Assembly (NCBI GenBank): GCA_015233165.1
Contig: JADFYF010000011.1
Location: forward strand, 1 to 42,031
DNA from: Candidatus Omnitrophota bacterium
GTDB lineage: Bacteria > Omnitrophota > Gorgyraeia > Zapsychrales > Fredricksoniimonadaceae
Direction of reading: 5' to 3'
Length of the DNA stretch: 42,031 bases
Shown here: positions 1 to 8,803 of the stretch, in pieces
Numbering within the stretch: the first letter of the stretch is position 1
How the letters are laid out: each line of letters starts with the position of its first letter
The notes under the pieces: model-generated
What the model saw: the letters and a program-made list of their open reading frames with translations, nothing else
Database searches by the model: none
What the model was told of the DNA's origin: nothing
Translations under genes and position numbers: made by a program

Positions 1-2
1 AT

Positions 3-848
3 CTGGCTGCTCAGCCCATTGTTCGCACCGCCTATGAGGAACCTAAAAGAACCTTTGATACGAATCTAGGGGGAACGGTGAATGTCTTGGAGTGTGTACG
101 AAATTCGTCCTTTGTTGAGGCTGCGGTGATTATTACCAGCGATAAATGTTACGAAAATGTTGGTATTGCAAGAGGGTATCGAGAAGATGATCGCTTAGGC
201 GGAGAAGATCCGTACAGTGCAGCTAAAGCTTGTGCAGAAATTGCATGCAGCGCTTATTATCGTTCATTCTTTTGTCATCAGGATAAAACGCGTCTGGCTA
301 TGGCTCGAGCAGGGAATGTCATCGGTGGCGGAGATTGGGCCAAAGATCGTATTATTCCTGATTGTGTCCGTGCATGGAGTCAGGGGAAGACAGCCATTAT
401 TCGAAATCCCAAAGCCACTCGTCCCTGGCAACATGTTCTTGAACCGTTGAGTGGATATTTGTGGCTAGGCGCTTGTTTGTTGAAAGGAAATAAAAAGTTA
501 GTTGGAGAGGCTTTTAATTTTGGTCCGTATCAGAAAGCTAGCAAGGATGTGGGAACGTTAGCAGATCTTTTTGTATCATTCTGGGGAAAGGCTGCCTGGG
601 AACACGTTTTGGCGGGTGGGAAAAAGAAGGAGGCCTTGTTATTACAATTATCTCCGCAAAAGACTAAGACGATGATGGCCTGGAGAGCTTCTCTGTCATT
701 TAGAGAAACCGTTGAGTTTACGGCGTTGTGGTACAAGCAGTATTATGGCAAGAAGGTGAATATGATGGATTTGAGTTGTCAGCAGATTAATGCGTATATT
801 CAAAAAGCAGAATCGCTTAATTTAGCGTGGACCAAAGGACTCTCCTAA
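3..848 (+). CDS. rfbG: CDP-glucose 4,6-dehydratase, 5'-truncated by window edge
   Basis: This enzyme converts CDP-glucose to CDP-4-keto-6-deoxyglucose, the entry step to CDP-deoxysugars. The reading frame is open from the first bases of the window (LAAQPIVRTAYEEP...), so the N-terminal NAD-binding half lies upstream, and the GTG at position 78 is internal. Visible short-chain-dehydrogenase motifs are ITSDKCYEN, the catalytic YSAAK (in DPYSAAKACAE) and the family-typical RPWQHVLEPLSGYL. The C-terminus matches the family in length and layout. The stop overlaps the next start by one base (TAATG). Its usual partner rfbF lies about 2 kb downstream, separated by two other genes, which is an unusual order. 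Assignment to RfbG rather than another SDR rests on these motifs and on the presence of rfbF. Confidence 0.9.
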   Translation: MAAQPIVRTAYEEPKRTFDTNLGGTVNVLECVRNSSFVEAAVIITSDKCYENVGIARGYREDDRLGGEDPYSAAKACAEIACSAYYRSFFCHQDKTRLAMARAGNVIGGGDWAKDRIIPDCVRAWSQGKTAIIRNPKATRPWQHVLEPLSGYLWLGACLLKGNKKLVGEAFNFGPYQKASKDVGTLADLFVSFWGKAAWEHVLAGGKKKEALLLQLSPQKTKTMMAWRASLSFRETVEFTALWYKQYYGKKVNMMDLSCQQINAYIQKAESLNLAWTKGLS

Positions 849-1285
849 TGATCGAGGGTGTTCAAATTAAACCGCTTAAGATTTTTCGCGATGAGCGTGG
901 TCAGGTGATGCATATGATGCGTTGTGATGACGGTGTTTTTGAGCGTTTTGGTCAGATTTATTTTTCTGTGACAAATCCTGGGGTTATTAAGGCGTGGAAG
1001 AAGCATTTGAGAATGACTCAGCATTTTGCAGTGCCTCGAGGCGATATTAAGCTTGTGATTTATGATGATCGAGCGGGAAGTAGTACTCAAGGAAAAGTTC
1101 AGGAGATAAATGTAGGTGAAAAGAACTATCAGTTAATATGTATTCCTCCTCAGCTATGGTATGGATTTTGCGCGCAGGGTGATCAGCCGGCTATGATTGC
1201 CAATTGTAGCGACATTCCCCATGATCCTCAGGAAGTGGAGCAAGTTTTCTTGGGGGATGGGCGCATACCTTATAGCTGGGTATAA
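848..1285 (+). CDS. RmlC-like sugar 3,5-epimerase family protein (cupin)
   Basis: This is a 145-residue cupin of the dTDP-4-dehydrorhamnose 3,5-epimerase family, which epimerises nucleotide-4-keto-deoxysugars. The start chosen is the ATG at 848, which overlaps the rfbG stop; an in-frame GTG at 827 would give seven extra residues with no support. Visible features are an N-terminal FRDERGQV motif, a core strand KAWKKHLRMTQHF, LVIYDDR, the IPPQLWYGF segment, and a C-terminal NCSDIPHDP. It is shorter than classical RmlC (about 180 aa), like the short homologues found in CDP-sugar clusters. The WHxH motif that I expect in this subfamily reads WKKH here, so catalysis may differ. The substrate is inferred from context to be the CDP-4-keto-6-deoxyglucose made by rfbG. 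Confidence 0.75.
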   Translation: MIEGVQIKPLKIFRDERGQVMHMMRCDDGVFERFGQIYFSVTNPGVIKAWKKHLRMTQHFAVPRGDIKLVIYDDRAGSSTQGKVQEINVGEKNYQLICIPPQLWYGFCAQGDQPAMIANCSDIPHDPQEVEQVFLGDGRIPYSWV

Positions 1286-1332
1286 AGGTCGTAAGAGAAT
1301 AAACACAGTGATTTAAAATCAGGTATAGGTGA

Positions 1333-2715
1333 ATGTTTAAAGAATCAGAAACAGTTGAGTTCAAGAAATCTACTGCTGAGCTTAAAGGAGCTGTCATCTC
1401 GATGGTAGCGATGCTTAATAAGCATTGCCGCGCAGAGGTGTATTTTGGAATTGCAGATGATGGTACGGTTTTGGGACAAACCATCGGGCAGATGACTCTC
1501 AAGGATGTGACTCAAGCGGTGGTGGATAATACCGAGCCGAAAGTTTTTCCGAAAGTTGAGGTTCGGCGGATCGAAGGCAAAGACTGCATTGTGGTTGAGG
1601 CGCAGGGAATTAACAGTCCTTATTTTGCGTATGGCCGGGCGTATATTCGTGTTGGTGAATCAGACAAGATCATGAGTGCTCATGAGATAGAAACGCGTAT
1701 GCAAAGCAAGAAGAAGTTCCTTTGGGAAAGTGAAATCTCTAAGAAAACTCTTGTCGATGTTAACGAAGAGGCCGTTAAGGAGTTCATGAGCAAGGCCAAG
1801 GCCGCGAAACGTATCGATTTTAATTTTGTGGATGTTAAGACGACCTTGCACAAGCTTAGTCTTCTGGATCAGAAGCAGTTGACTCGGGCAGCCGAAATTC
1901 TTTTTTGTGATGAGAATTCAATGGAAGTTCAGGCCGCGATTTTTGCCGGGACGGACAAGCTGACCTTTTTGGATATCAAGTCGTTCAAAGGAAATATTTT
2001 TACTTTGCGTCAGCAGGCCGAGATCTATGTCAAAGAACATATGAAGTGGCGGGCTGAATTAAAGGGAGGCCCGCGGAAGGAAATTCCTGAGATTCCGGTG
2101 GAAGCTATCAGGGAAGCTGTTGGTAATTCGCTTTGTCATCGTGATTTTTCTAATCCTAAGGGGAATGAGGTTGCGATATTTAAGGATCGGATCGAGATCT
2201 ATAATCCGGGGTTATTTTCGCAGGAGATCAATCCGGAAGATTTCTTCACAGGTGGCGAGCATTCTATTTTGCGTAATCCTTTAATAGCGGAAACGATGTA
2301 TAAGTCTAAGGATATTGAACGTTGGGGAAGCGGGATTAAGCGCATTCATGATGAATGTGTTGCTGCAGGGATTCGGGTTGAGTTTAAGAGGCTTAAAACC
2401 GGTTTTGTGGTGATTTTTTATCGACCGAAATGGGAAGAGGGCGAAGGACTCGATCAAGGTGATCAGAAAAGTTGGGAGAAAAGTAGGGCGAAGACTAACC
2501 AGAGAACTAACCAGAAAACTAACCAGAAAACTAACCAGAAGATTTTGAATTTGATAGGCCAAAACTCTAAGATAACTATTGAAGAATTAGCACAGACAAC
2601 AGGTTTAAGTTTTGCAGGTGTTAAATATAATTTGAATAAGCTTAAAAAAGAAAATATGTTAAAACGTATCGGTCCAGATAAAGGTGGATACTGGGAGATT
2701 GTGACTAAGGGATAA
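1333..2715 (+). CDS. AlbA_2 (Schlafen-type) DNA-binding / GHKL ATPase transcriptional regulator-like protein
   Basis: This 460-residue protein has three parts. Residues about 5-120 match the AlbA_2/Schlafen domain (ESETVEFKKS start, YFGIADDGTVLG, YIRVGESD). Residues about 250-375 match the HATPase_c_4 domain common in RecG-like putative regulators (IREAVGNSLCHRDF, EIYNPG, RWGSGIKRI). Residues about 400-460 form a winged-helix module (TIEELAQTTGLSFAGVKYNLNKL). The linker before the winged helix carries four TNQ(R/K) repeats. Homologues are usually annotated as ATP-binding proteins or putative transcriptional regulators, and their substrates are unknown. It sits inside the CDP-sugar gene set, between the epimerase and rfbF, with no obvious metabolic link, so it may be a cargo insertion or a local regulator. 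Confidence 0.85.
   Translation: MFKESETVEFKKSTAELKGAVISMVAMLNKHCRAEVYFGIADDGTVLGQTIGQMTLKDVTQAVVDNTEPKVFPKVEVRRIEGKDCIVVEAQGINSPYFAYGRAYIRVGESDKIMSAHEIETRMQSKKKFLWESEISKKTLVDVNEEAVKEFMSKAKAAKRIDFNFVDVKTTLHKLSLLDQKQLTRAAEILFCDENSMEVQAAIFAGTDKLTFLDIKSFKGNIFTLRQQAEIYVKEHMKWRAELKGGPRKEIPEIPVEAIREAVGNSLCHRDFSNPKGNEVAIFKDRIEIYNPGLFSQEINPEDFFTGGEHSILRNPLIAETMYKSKDIERWGSGIKRIHDECVAAGIRVEFKRLKTGFVVIFYRPKWEEGEGLDQGDQKSWEKSRAKTNQRTNQKTNQKTNQKILNLIGQNSKITIEELAQTTGLSFAGVKYNLNKLKKENMLKRIGPDKGGYWEIVTKG
2494..2541 (+). repeat. 4 x 12-bp in-frame tandem repeat (TNQR/TNQK)
   Basis: Four consecutive 12-bp units of the form ACTAACCAGARA encode TNQR-TNQK-TNQK-TNQK in the linker of the AlbA_2 protein. The last three units differ only at the final base. 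The near identity suggests recent slippage-driven expansion, so copy number may vary between strains without breaking the reading frame. Confidence 0.9.
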
Positions 2716-2749
2716 GGCGGTCATTGGGTCTGTTGAGAAAGGATATCCT

Positions 2750-3517
2750 ATGAAGGTTGTGATATTTTGTGGAGGAAAAGGAACTCGTTTACGCGAGGAA
2801 ACCGAATATAAGCCAAAGCCTATGGTTGAAGTGGGTGGGCGTCCTATTCTTTGGCATATTATGAAACATTATGCGTCTTACGGATTTAATGATTTTGTTC
2901 TTTGCCTGGGCTATAAGCAGGAATATATTCGTCAGTATTTCCTTAATTATGAATATATGAATAATGATTTTACCATTCATTTAAATTCTAAGGAGAAAGC
3001 TCTTCTTCATAATCAGCATGCTGAAGATTGGACGGTCTCCATGATTGATACGGGGGTTGAGACTCCCAAGGGGAAAAGACTTAAGATGGTGGAGCCTTTC
3101 ATAGGGAAGGAGGATTTTTTAGTCACCTATGGGGATGGGGTTGCCGATATAGATTTAAAAGCATTAAATGCGTTTCATCGTGCTCATAAGAAAATTGCTA
3201 CTTTTACCGGAGTCCATCCTGTTTCTCGTTTTGCTATGGTTAATGCGGATGAGAAGGGGAAGGTGAAGTCGTGGAAAGAAAAGCAGCAGATTAAAGAGTA
3301 TGTGAATGCTGGTTTTTTTGTTTTCAAGAATGATGTTTTTAAATATTTGAATAAGAGTGAAGAATTGGAAGAAGGACCGATGGAAAAGTTGACGGCTGTC
3401 CAGGAGGTCATGATGTTTCGACATGAAGGCTTCTGGCAGTGTATGGATACTATGCGAGATCATCAGCTTCTTGAAGGCATGTGGAACAGTAAAAAAGCTC
3501 CTTGGAAAATATGGTAA
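2750..3517 (+). CDS. rfbF: Glucose-1-phosphate cytidylyltransferase
   Basis: The enzyme makes CDP-glucose from glucose-1-phosphate and CTP, supplying rfbG. The 255-residue length is normal for RfbF. The N-terminal nucleotide-binding signature FCGGKGTRLREET is complete, followed by KPMVEVGGRPILWHIM, which is highly typical of this family. Further matches are the metal-binding TYGDGVADID and the C-terminal FWQCMDTMRDHQLLEGMW. A ribosome binding site (AAAGGA) lies just before the ATG. The stop overlaps the start of the following glycosyltransferase. Confidence 0.95.
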   Translation: MKVVIFCGGKGTRLREETEYKPKPMVEVGGRPILWHIMKHYASYGFNDFVLCLGYKQEYIRQYFLNYEYMNNDFTIHLNSKEKALLHNQHAEDWTVSMIDTGVETPKGKRLKMVEPFIGKEDFLVTYGDGVADIDLKALNAFHRAHKKIATFTGVHPVSRFAMVNADEKGKVKSWKEKQQIKEYVNAGFFVFKNDVFKYLNKSEELEEGPMEKLTAVQEVMMFRHEGFWQCMDTMRDHQLLEGMWNSKKAPWKIW

Positions 3518-4479
3518 ATTTTACTCCTGTCGTTAGCGTTATTATGAATGGCTTGAACTGTCAGGAATATTTGCAAGAAGCCATAGACAGCGTTTTTGCT
3601 CAGACATGGGCTGATTGGGAAATCATTTTCTTTGACAACTGTTCAACCGATGACACAGCCAAGATGGCTAAGAGTTATGGCGAGAAGGTAAGATATTTCA
3701 AAAGTGATAAGACCCTGCCTTTAGGGGCAGCTCGCAATTTAGCCATAGAAAAGGCGCAAGGAGGGTATATTGCCTTCTTGGATTGTGACGATGTTTGGTT
3801 GCCCCAAAAGCTGGAGAAACAGTTAAATTTATTTAACAGCAATCCTTCCTTCGCGATGGTTTTTTGTGACGCTTTTTTTTTCTCTAAGGAAAACGTGTCG
3901 TTATCTTTATTTGCGCATCGGCCACCAGCCCAGGGGTTAGCTTTTCGATCCATGCTTAAGAACTATGAAATACCAATGTCGACGACGATATTTAGAAGAA
4001 ACATATTAAATGATATTGGCGGTGGTTTTGACGAGAGATTTAATATGGTGGAGGATGCGGATTTCTTTCTACGTATGGCTTACTATTATCCTATGGGGTA
4101 TGTGAATGAAGCGTTGGTGAAAAGGCGAATGCATGACAGAAGTTGGACGGCTACACGGAAGGAGCTTTTTCCAAAAGAAGAGGAAGAGATGTTAAAGAAA
4201 TTTGCTTCGATGTGGCCTTCTTTTGAAGCGGATTTCTCTGAGGAAATTCGATTTCGCAGATGTGTTATAGGGTATCAGCAGGCTATGGTTGAGTGGGAGA
4301 AGGGCAATGCTGCTGTTGCTCGAGAACGATTAGGTCCTTTTTTAAAGGATCAGAAGAAATGGTTATTAGCCTATTTATTTAGTTTTGTGTTCTCATACTC
4401 TGTTTATAAGAAATTAAAAGGATGTTTTAAGGGTGCTTTAGCTCCTTTTAAAGGAAGCTTTGACGATCAGGCATTTTAA
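3511..4479 (+). CDS. GT2 family glycosyltransferase
   Basis: This predicted cytoplasmic GT-A-fold glycosyltransferase of 322 residues probably adds one sugar of the polysaccharide repeat unit. The start is taken at the ATG at 3511, which overlaps the rfbF stop; a TTG at 3502 is possible. It opens with PVVSVIMNGLNCQEYL, followed by FFDNCSTDDT and the DxD-like metal site DCDD at residues 91-94 (FLDCDDVW). The acceptor-side motif EDADFFLRM is also present. A weakly hydrophobic stretch at about residues 283-305 may associate with the membrane. Donor and acceptor cannot be read from the sequence. Confidence 0.85.
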   Translation: MVNFTPVVSVIMNGLNCQEYLQEAIDSVFAQTWADWEIIFFDNCSTDDTAKMAKSYGEKVRYFKSDKTLPLGAARNLAIEKAQGGYIAFLDCDDVWLPQKLEKQLNLFNSNPSFAMVFCDAFFFSKENVSLSLFAHRPPAQGLAFRSMLKNYEIPMSTTIFRRNILNDIGGGFDERFNMVEDADFFLRMAYYYPMGYVNEALVKRRMHDRSWTATRKELFPKEEEEMLKKFASMWPSFEADFSEEIRFRRCVIGYQQAMVEWEKGNAAVARERLGPFLKDQKKWLLAYLFSFVFSYSVYKKLKGCFKGALAPFKGSFDDQAF

Positions 4480-4487
4480 GAAGGTAT

Positions 4488-5603
4488 ATGGAAAAACAAA
4501 AAATAGTTTTGCTATGCACCAATCTCAATGGAACCGGGGGGACAGCTAAGCATATTGTTCAAACCTACCATTTCATGGATCGAGAGAAATTCACTCCTAG
4601 CATTGTTTTTGCTTCCTTATCAGAGAGTACACTCTTAGAATTTTTTTATAAGCATGGATGTTCGAAAGAAGATCTTTATAGCGTCCCATCTTTGTCCAGG
4701 AGTCCCTGGGGCCAGTATTTTTCTTTAAGAAAACTCTGGAAGAAAATTCAACCGGATATCATTCACTCTTATTTTTTGCACAGTGATATTCTTTCTTGTT
4801 TAACGGGATTGAAGGATATTCCAAGGAAAAGAATATCATCGGTAGAAGGTCAGTTTATTTGGGATCATGTCAACGGAGTGGGGGGCTTTAAGAATTTCTG
4901 TTATAAAGTGGCTAATGGGATGATACGAGGGAAATTCTTCTGTACCATTACAGTATCCAAAAGTCTTAAGGAAGAGGTCGTTCAAGGCGGTGGCGTGGCT
5001 AGAAGAATAGAAGTCGTTCCTGTGGGAATACCCTTAGTGAGTGATCAATTATTGCAAACAAGAAGTAAAGACCAAGAGCCCGTCATCGTCTGTTTGTCTC
5101 GTCTGAGTAAGGATAAAGGGGTGGATCTTTTTTTACAGGTTGCCGCGATATTGGTGAAACAGGCTCCTCGTGTGCGTTTTAAGATTGCCGGAAACGGAGA
5201 GGAAGAGAAGACTCTCCAAGAACTGTGTTCCAACCTTGGTCTTGATTCCCATGTTGAGTTCTTAGGTTGGGTTGAGAATACAACAGATTGTCTTAATGAT
5301 GCGGATATCTTTGTTATGCCCTCTCGAAGAGAAGGATGTCCTTTGGCATTGATCGAGGCCATGATGCACAAAAAGGCTGTGGTAGGGTTTGATGTGGCAG
5401 GAGTGAATGAAGTGATTATTCATGAGGTTAATGGATATCTTGTCCCTGCATTTGATGTCAATGCGATGGCAGGTTCGATTGCTCAATTAATAGCAGATCC
5501 AACGCAAAGAGAAAAGCTTGAAAATAATGCCAGGGCCCACGCCTTGGCCTACTATACGATTGATCGGGAGAAGGAACTTTTAGAGGGGATTTATAGTGAA
5601 TAA
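4488..5603 (+). CDS. GT4 family glycosyltransferase
   Basis: This 371-residue GT-B-fold retaining glycosyltransferase has an N-terminal acceptor domain (LNGTGGTAKHIVQTYHFM). Its C-terminal donor domain contains VCLSRLSKDKGVDLFL, the IAGNGEEEKTL segment and the EX7E motif at residues 282-290 (EGCPLALIE). The length is standard. It lies eight bases after the preceding GT2 gene and its end overlaps the next gene by eight bases, so it is probably co-translated in the polysaccharide operon. The donor sugar is unknown. Confidence 0.87.
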   Translation: MEKQKIVLLCTNLNGTGGTAKHIVQTYHFMDREKFTPSIVFASLSESTLLEFFYKHGCSKEDLYSVPSLSRSPWGQYFSLRKLWKKIQPDIIHSYFLHSDILSCLTGLKDIPRKRISSVEGQFIWDHVNGVGGFKNFCYKVANGMIRGKFFCTITVSKSLKEEVVQGGGVARRIEVVPVGIPLVSDQLLQTRSKDQEPVIVCLSRLSKDKGVDLFLQVAAILVKQAPRVRFKIAGNGEEEKTLQELCSNLGLDSHVEFLGWVENTTDCLNDADIFVMPSRREGCPLALIEAMMHKKAVVGFDVAGVNEVIIHEVNGYLVPAFDVNAMAGSIAQLIADPTQREKLENNARAHALAYYTIDREKELLEGIYSE

Positions 5604-7089
5604 GTTAACACATAAGAAATGTTGTTTGGAAATAGTGGGGCTTGGTCTTATAGGAGCCTATTGCTTTTTAAGCGCTGTGTTTGGTGCTAACTTTGCGAAG
5701 ATTCACTTATCGTTTTCCTTCATTAAGATTCCTTTATTTATTGGGGAAGCTCTTTTATTAGTCTGCGCAGGTATCCTAGTGGTCCTTATGATTAATAAAA
5801 GAGTATTGCTGACTAAGGAGCAATATTTTTTCTTGGGGTATTTACTAGTCATCGTCCTATGGGGAGGGGTTGATTATTTCCATTACAATAATTCAGCCTT
5901 GGCTTTTAGGAATTCACTTTTATTCTTTTATCCTGTTTTTTCTTTGTTTACCTATTCTTTTTATCGTCGGGCATTTCTTAAACTATGGGTAAAGATTTCT
6001 CTATTGTCTTTATTATTTATCTTTGGTTTATATGTCAAAACCTACTATTCCTTTGTTTTTCTTATTTTGGGTATCCTTTTGTTAACGGGGCTTAAGAAGC
6101 CATGGAATTATATATTGGGGTTCGGATTTCTGGCGTTATGGCCGTATAAGGAATTCTTATCTGAGCAAAGAACATGGCTTGTTTCAAGCTCTGTTGTGAT
6201 ACTATTTTTTATTTATGTCATTCTGAGATATTTCTTGAATTTAAGAAAGTCGTATAGGTGGGTTGGGGGCGTTGTTTTAAGTCTTATTTTAATAGCAGGA
6301 ATTTGGTATTTTGCGGACAAGGGAGGACTTAGAAGTTTAGTATGTCCTCAAGAGGTTATTGAATTCTATAGGGAAGAGAAAAAGATTATCAAGGAGAAGA
6401 AGTCGACCCATGTTGCAGAACACCTAGATGTGGGGCTTTATCACAATCAAAAGGATAATAAGGAGATTTCTTTAAAGATTTCTCCTAAAAAGGAACTCCA
6501 AATTACGTACTATCCTCTTTCGATACTTTCTGATCAGGCGGCTCAATCAAAGGTAGAAGTCTCCCCAGAGGATGTTGTGTCATCTCATTTTAAGAGAAAG
6601 AGTGATGGTAGAAATATTCAGACGGCGTATGTGAATATTGTATTTCGTTTATTAATTTGGGAAGATATGATGGGAGAATTATGGCAGAAGAAAGCCGTTT
6701 TGGGTGTGGGGATGGGAGAGCCCCAGCGTTCAAGAAGTATTGAAATATTAGGATGGGCAGATGGAGAATGGGAAAGGGATGGTTGGATTGCTCCTCATAA
6801 TTCGTTCTTACATTTGATTTATAGAGCAGGAATTATTGGCGTGGGGATCATCGTTGTGATTTTTATGCTTTTACAGAGTCTTATAAGAGGTTTTATTGAT
6901 CGGCGTTCTATGGTCGGTATATTATTATCTGGAATTATTATTTATGGATTGGTCGCGGCTAATTTCTTATTAATTCTAGAATTGCCGTATTATGCGATTC
7001 CTTTTTGGAGTCTATTGGGTTTAACGTTAGCGTATCGTAGAGACCTGTTATTGAAAGAAAGGGTTATAATCCATGACGACGGAAGATAG
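5596..7089 (+). CDS. O-antigen ligase / polymerase (Wzy-like) membrane protein
   Basis: This 497-residue polytopic membrane protein has about ten predicted hydrophobic segments and starts at a GTG overlapping the previous stop. A large hydrophilic loop at about residues 250-375 and the motif APHNSFLHLIYRAGIIGVG are typical of the O-antigen ligase/polymerase family, in which the HN-containing loop is periplasmic. The enzyme would polymerise lipid-linked repeat units or ligate the glycan to lipid A-core; the two roles cannot be separated by sequence inspection. The Lys/Glu-rich part of the loop (EEKKIIKEKK) is less conserved in the family. Confidence 0.8.
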   Translation: MNKLTHKKCCLEIVGLGLIGAYCFLSAVFGANFAKIHLSFSFIKIPLFIGEALLLVCAGILVVLMINKRVLLTKEQYFFLGYLLVIVLWGGVDYFHYNNSALAFRNSLLFFYPVFSLFTYSFYRRAFLKLWVKISLLSLLFIFGLYVKTYYSFVFLILGILLLTGLKKPWNYILGFGFLALWPYKEFLSEQRTWLVSSSVVILFFIYVILRYFLNLRKSYRWVGGVVLSLILIAGIWYFADKGGLRSLVCPQEVIEFYREEKKIIKEKKSTHVAEHLDVGLYHNQKDNKEISLKISPKKELQITYYPLSILSDQAAQSKVEVSPEDVVSSHFKRKSDGRNIQTAYVNIVFRLLIWEDMMGELWQKKAVLGVGMGEPQRSRSIEILGWADGEWERDGWIAPHNSFLHLIYRAGIIGVGIIVVIFMLLQSLIRGFIDRRSMVGILLSGIIIYGLVAANFLLILELPYYAIPFWSLLGLTLAYRRDLLLKERVIIHDDGR

Positions 7090-8803
7090 AAGTCTGACTC
7101 ATTTGTTTTATGCGCGTTGTTTGGCGGGAGTTTGTCTTTGTATTCATTTAATGTCTTCCTTGATTGGCTGGAATAATTCTTTGCTGGATCATCATGGTTT
7201 TCGTCAAACGCAGACAGCTATTACATCGTATTATTTCATTAAGGATGGATTTAAATTGAATTATGAGACTCCCGTTTTTGGAGTACCCTGGTCCATTCCT
7301 TTTGAGTTTCCGTTATATCAAGGAGTAGTGGCTTTGATTGTTAAAGCAACAGGATGGGGATTAGATCAGACGGGTCGAGGAGTCAGTTTATTTTTCTTTT
7401 ATGCCATGCTGATGGTGTTGTATCGTTTGGTTATTGCCCTTTCAGGCAGCAGGGTCTGTGCCTGGTTTGCGGTGGCCTTTAGTCTTTCTTCTCCGTTGTA
7501 TATTTTCTGGTCCAGAACCTTTCTCATGGAATCCATGGCCTTGTTTTTTGGAATTCTTTATTTATGGAGCATTGTTGAATCACATAAAAATAAGAGTTTC
7601 TATTGGCTGTTATTAGCGATGTCCGCAGGGAGCCTGTCAGGTTTAGTTAAAATTACAACCTTTGCTTTAGCCTTGGCTTTGGGATCGATGTTCTGTCTGA
7701 TATGGTGGTTAAAACAAGGCAAGAACAAGTTTTCCCATCCGACGTGGATGAGGGTAGGGTTGATGGCGATCTTCTTTGGGCTCTTACCCATGACTGTTTC
7801 AATGGGGTGGACGGCCTTCGCCGATTTTCTTAAGAGTCAAAACTTGCTTGCCATGGATTTGACTTCCAAGGCTCTGATGCAATGGAATTTTGGAAATCTA
7901 CAGCAAAGAATTTTTGGACAATTACATCATGTTCCTATCCTTGTTCTATTCTTGGGGTTAATGGTTGTCTTTATGGCTTTGTTATTTTTAGTGAAAGGTC
8001 TTCGACCATACTTTGCCGCTTTCTTTGTGACATTCTTCTTGGGTCCAATGGTTTTTACAAACCTATATATTGAGCATACGTATTATTGGTATGCCAGTGC
8101 CGTCTATCTGTATGTTGCCTTGGCCTTTGTTGCTTATAAACTGATTGATAAGAAGGGGTGGTCTGTTTGGCTTCGATGGTGTTTGATACCGGTATTTCTA
8201 GCCTTCATGGTAGGGGTTTCTGTCATTCGTTATCTACCTAGTCAGCTGCATGATTCAGGATCTGCTTTTGTAGCTTCTGCACAGAAAGTTCAAAAATATA
8301 TTTCTTCCGATGGTGTGATCCTGTGTTATGGCCTTGGCTGGGATTCTTCCTTTCCTTATTACGCTAAGCGTAAAGCGTTAATGGTTCGAGGAGATCCTGA
8401 AATAATAGATCCTGCACTTGCTAAGACCATTGCCTTAACAGGCCCGGGAAATATTCAAGCGTTGGTGGTGGGGCCTTTTACAAGCAGGGATGAGAAATAT
8501 TTAAGAACCATAGCCAGTAGATTTCATCTGACGGAAGAAATTTCTCTGTCTAATGGTGAAAACATGGTGACCCAATCAGATATTGAGAAATCATGGTTCG
8601 ATTGGAATGATGTCTCCTCGAAATTGGTGAGAAATGGATGGGCGATAAGAATTAGCTCCACGGAGTTAAAATTAAGCTCTAATTTAGATTCTCAAAAAGA
8701 ACGTATGGCTCAAGTCTTTGGAAAGAATTTCCAAGGGATTTATCAAGTCTTAGAACAATCTACTCATTTTATAGCGTTTGTTCGACCATCCTTAAGGAAT
8801 TAA
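7073..8803 (+). CDS. GT-C (GT39/ArnT-like) membrane glycosyltransferase
   Basis: This 576-residue protein has about 10-12 transmembrane segments followed by a soluble C-terminal part from about residue 400. The first periplasmic loop contains DHHGFRQTQTA, resembling the acidic catalytic loop of GT-C enzymes of the PMT/ArnT type, which use polyprenyl-phosphate-linked sugars in the periplasm. A second loop has WSRTFLMESMALFFG. The gene overlaps the O-antigen ligase by 17 bases and the following epimerase by one base. It probably decorates the glycan after flipping; a nearby DPM1-like GT2 could provide the lipid-linked donor. Confidence 0.75.
   Translation: MTTEDRSLTHLFYARCLAGVCLCIHLMSSLIGWNNSLLDHHGFRQTQTAITSYYFIKDGFKLNYETPVFGVPWSIPFEFPLYQGVVALIVKATGWGLDQTGRGVSLFFFYAMLMVLYRLVIALSGSRVCAWFAVAFSLSSPLYIFWSRTFLMESMALFFGILYLWSIVESHKNKSFYWLLLAMSAGSLSGLVKITTFALALALGSMFCLIWWLKQGKNKFSHPTWMRVGLMAIFFGLLPMTVSMGWTAFADFLKSQNLLAMDLTSKALMQWNFGNLQQRIFGQLHHVPILVLFLGLMVVFMALLFLVKGLRPYFAAFFVTFFLGPMVFTNLYIEHTYYWYASAVYLYVALAFVAYKLIDKKGWSVWLRWCLIPVFLAFMVGVSVIRYLPSQLHDSGSAFVASAQKVQKYISSDGVILCYGLGWDSSFPYYAKRKALMVRGDPEIIDPALAKTIALTGPGNIQALVVGPFTSRDEKYLRTIASRFHLTEEISLSNGENMVTQSDIEKSWFDWNDVSSKLVRNGWAIRISSTELKLSSNLDSQKERMAQVFGKNFQGIYQVLEQSTHFIAFVRPSLRN

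Noticed and set aside
78-848. rfbG as a complete 256-residue gene starting at GTG 78
   Set aside because: The frame remains open upstream with conserved dehydratase sequence (LAAQPIVRTAYEEP), so the gene is truncated by the window.
2494-2541. CRISPR-like short repeats
   Set aside because: The units are contiguous 12-mers without spacers and lie inside a reading frame.
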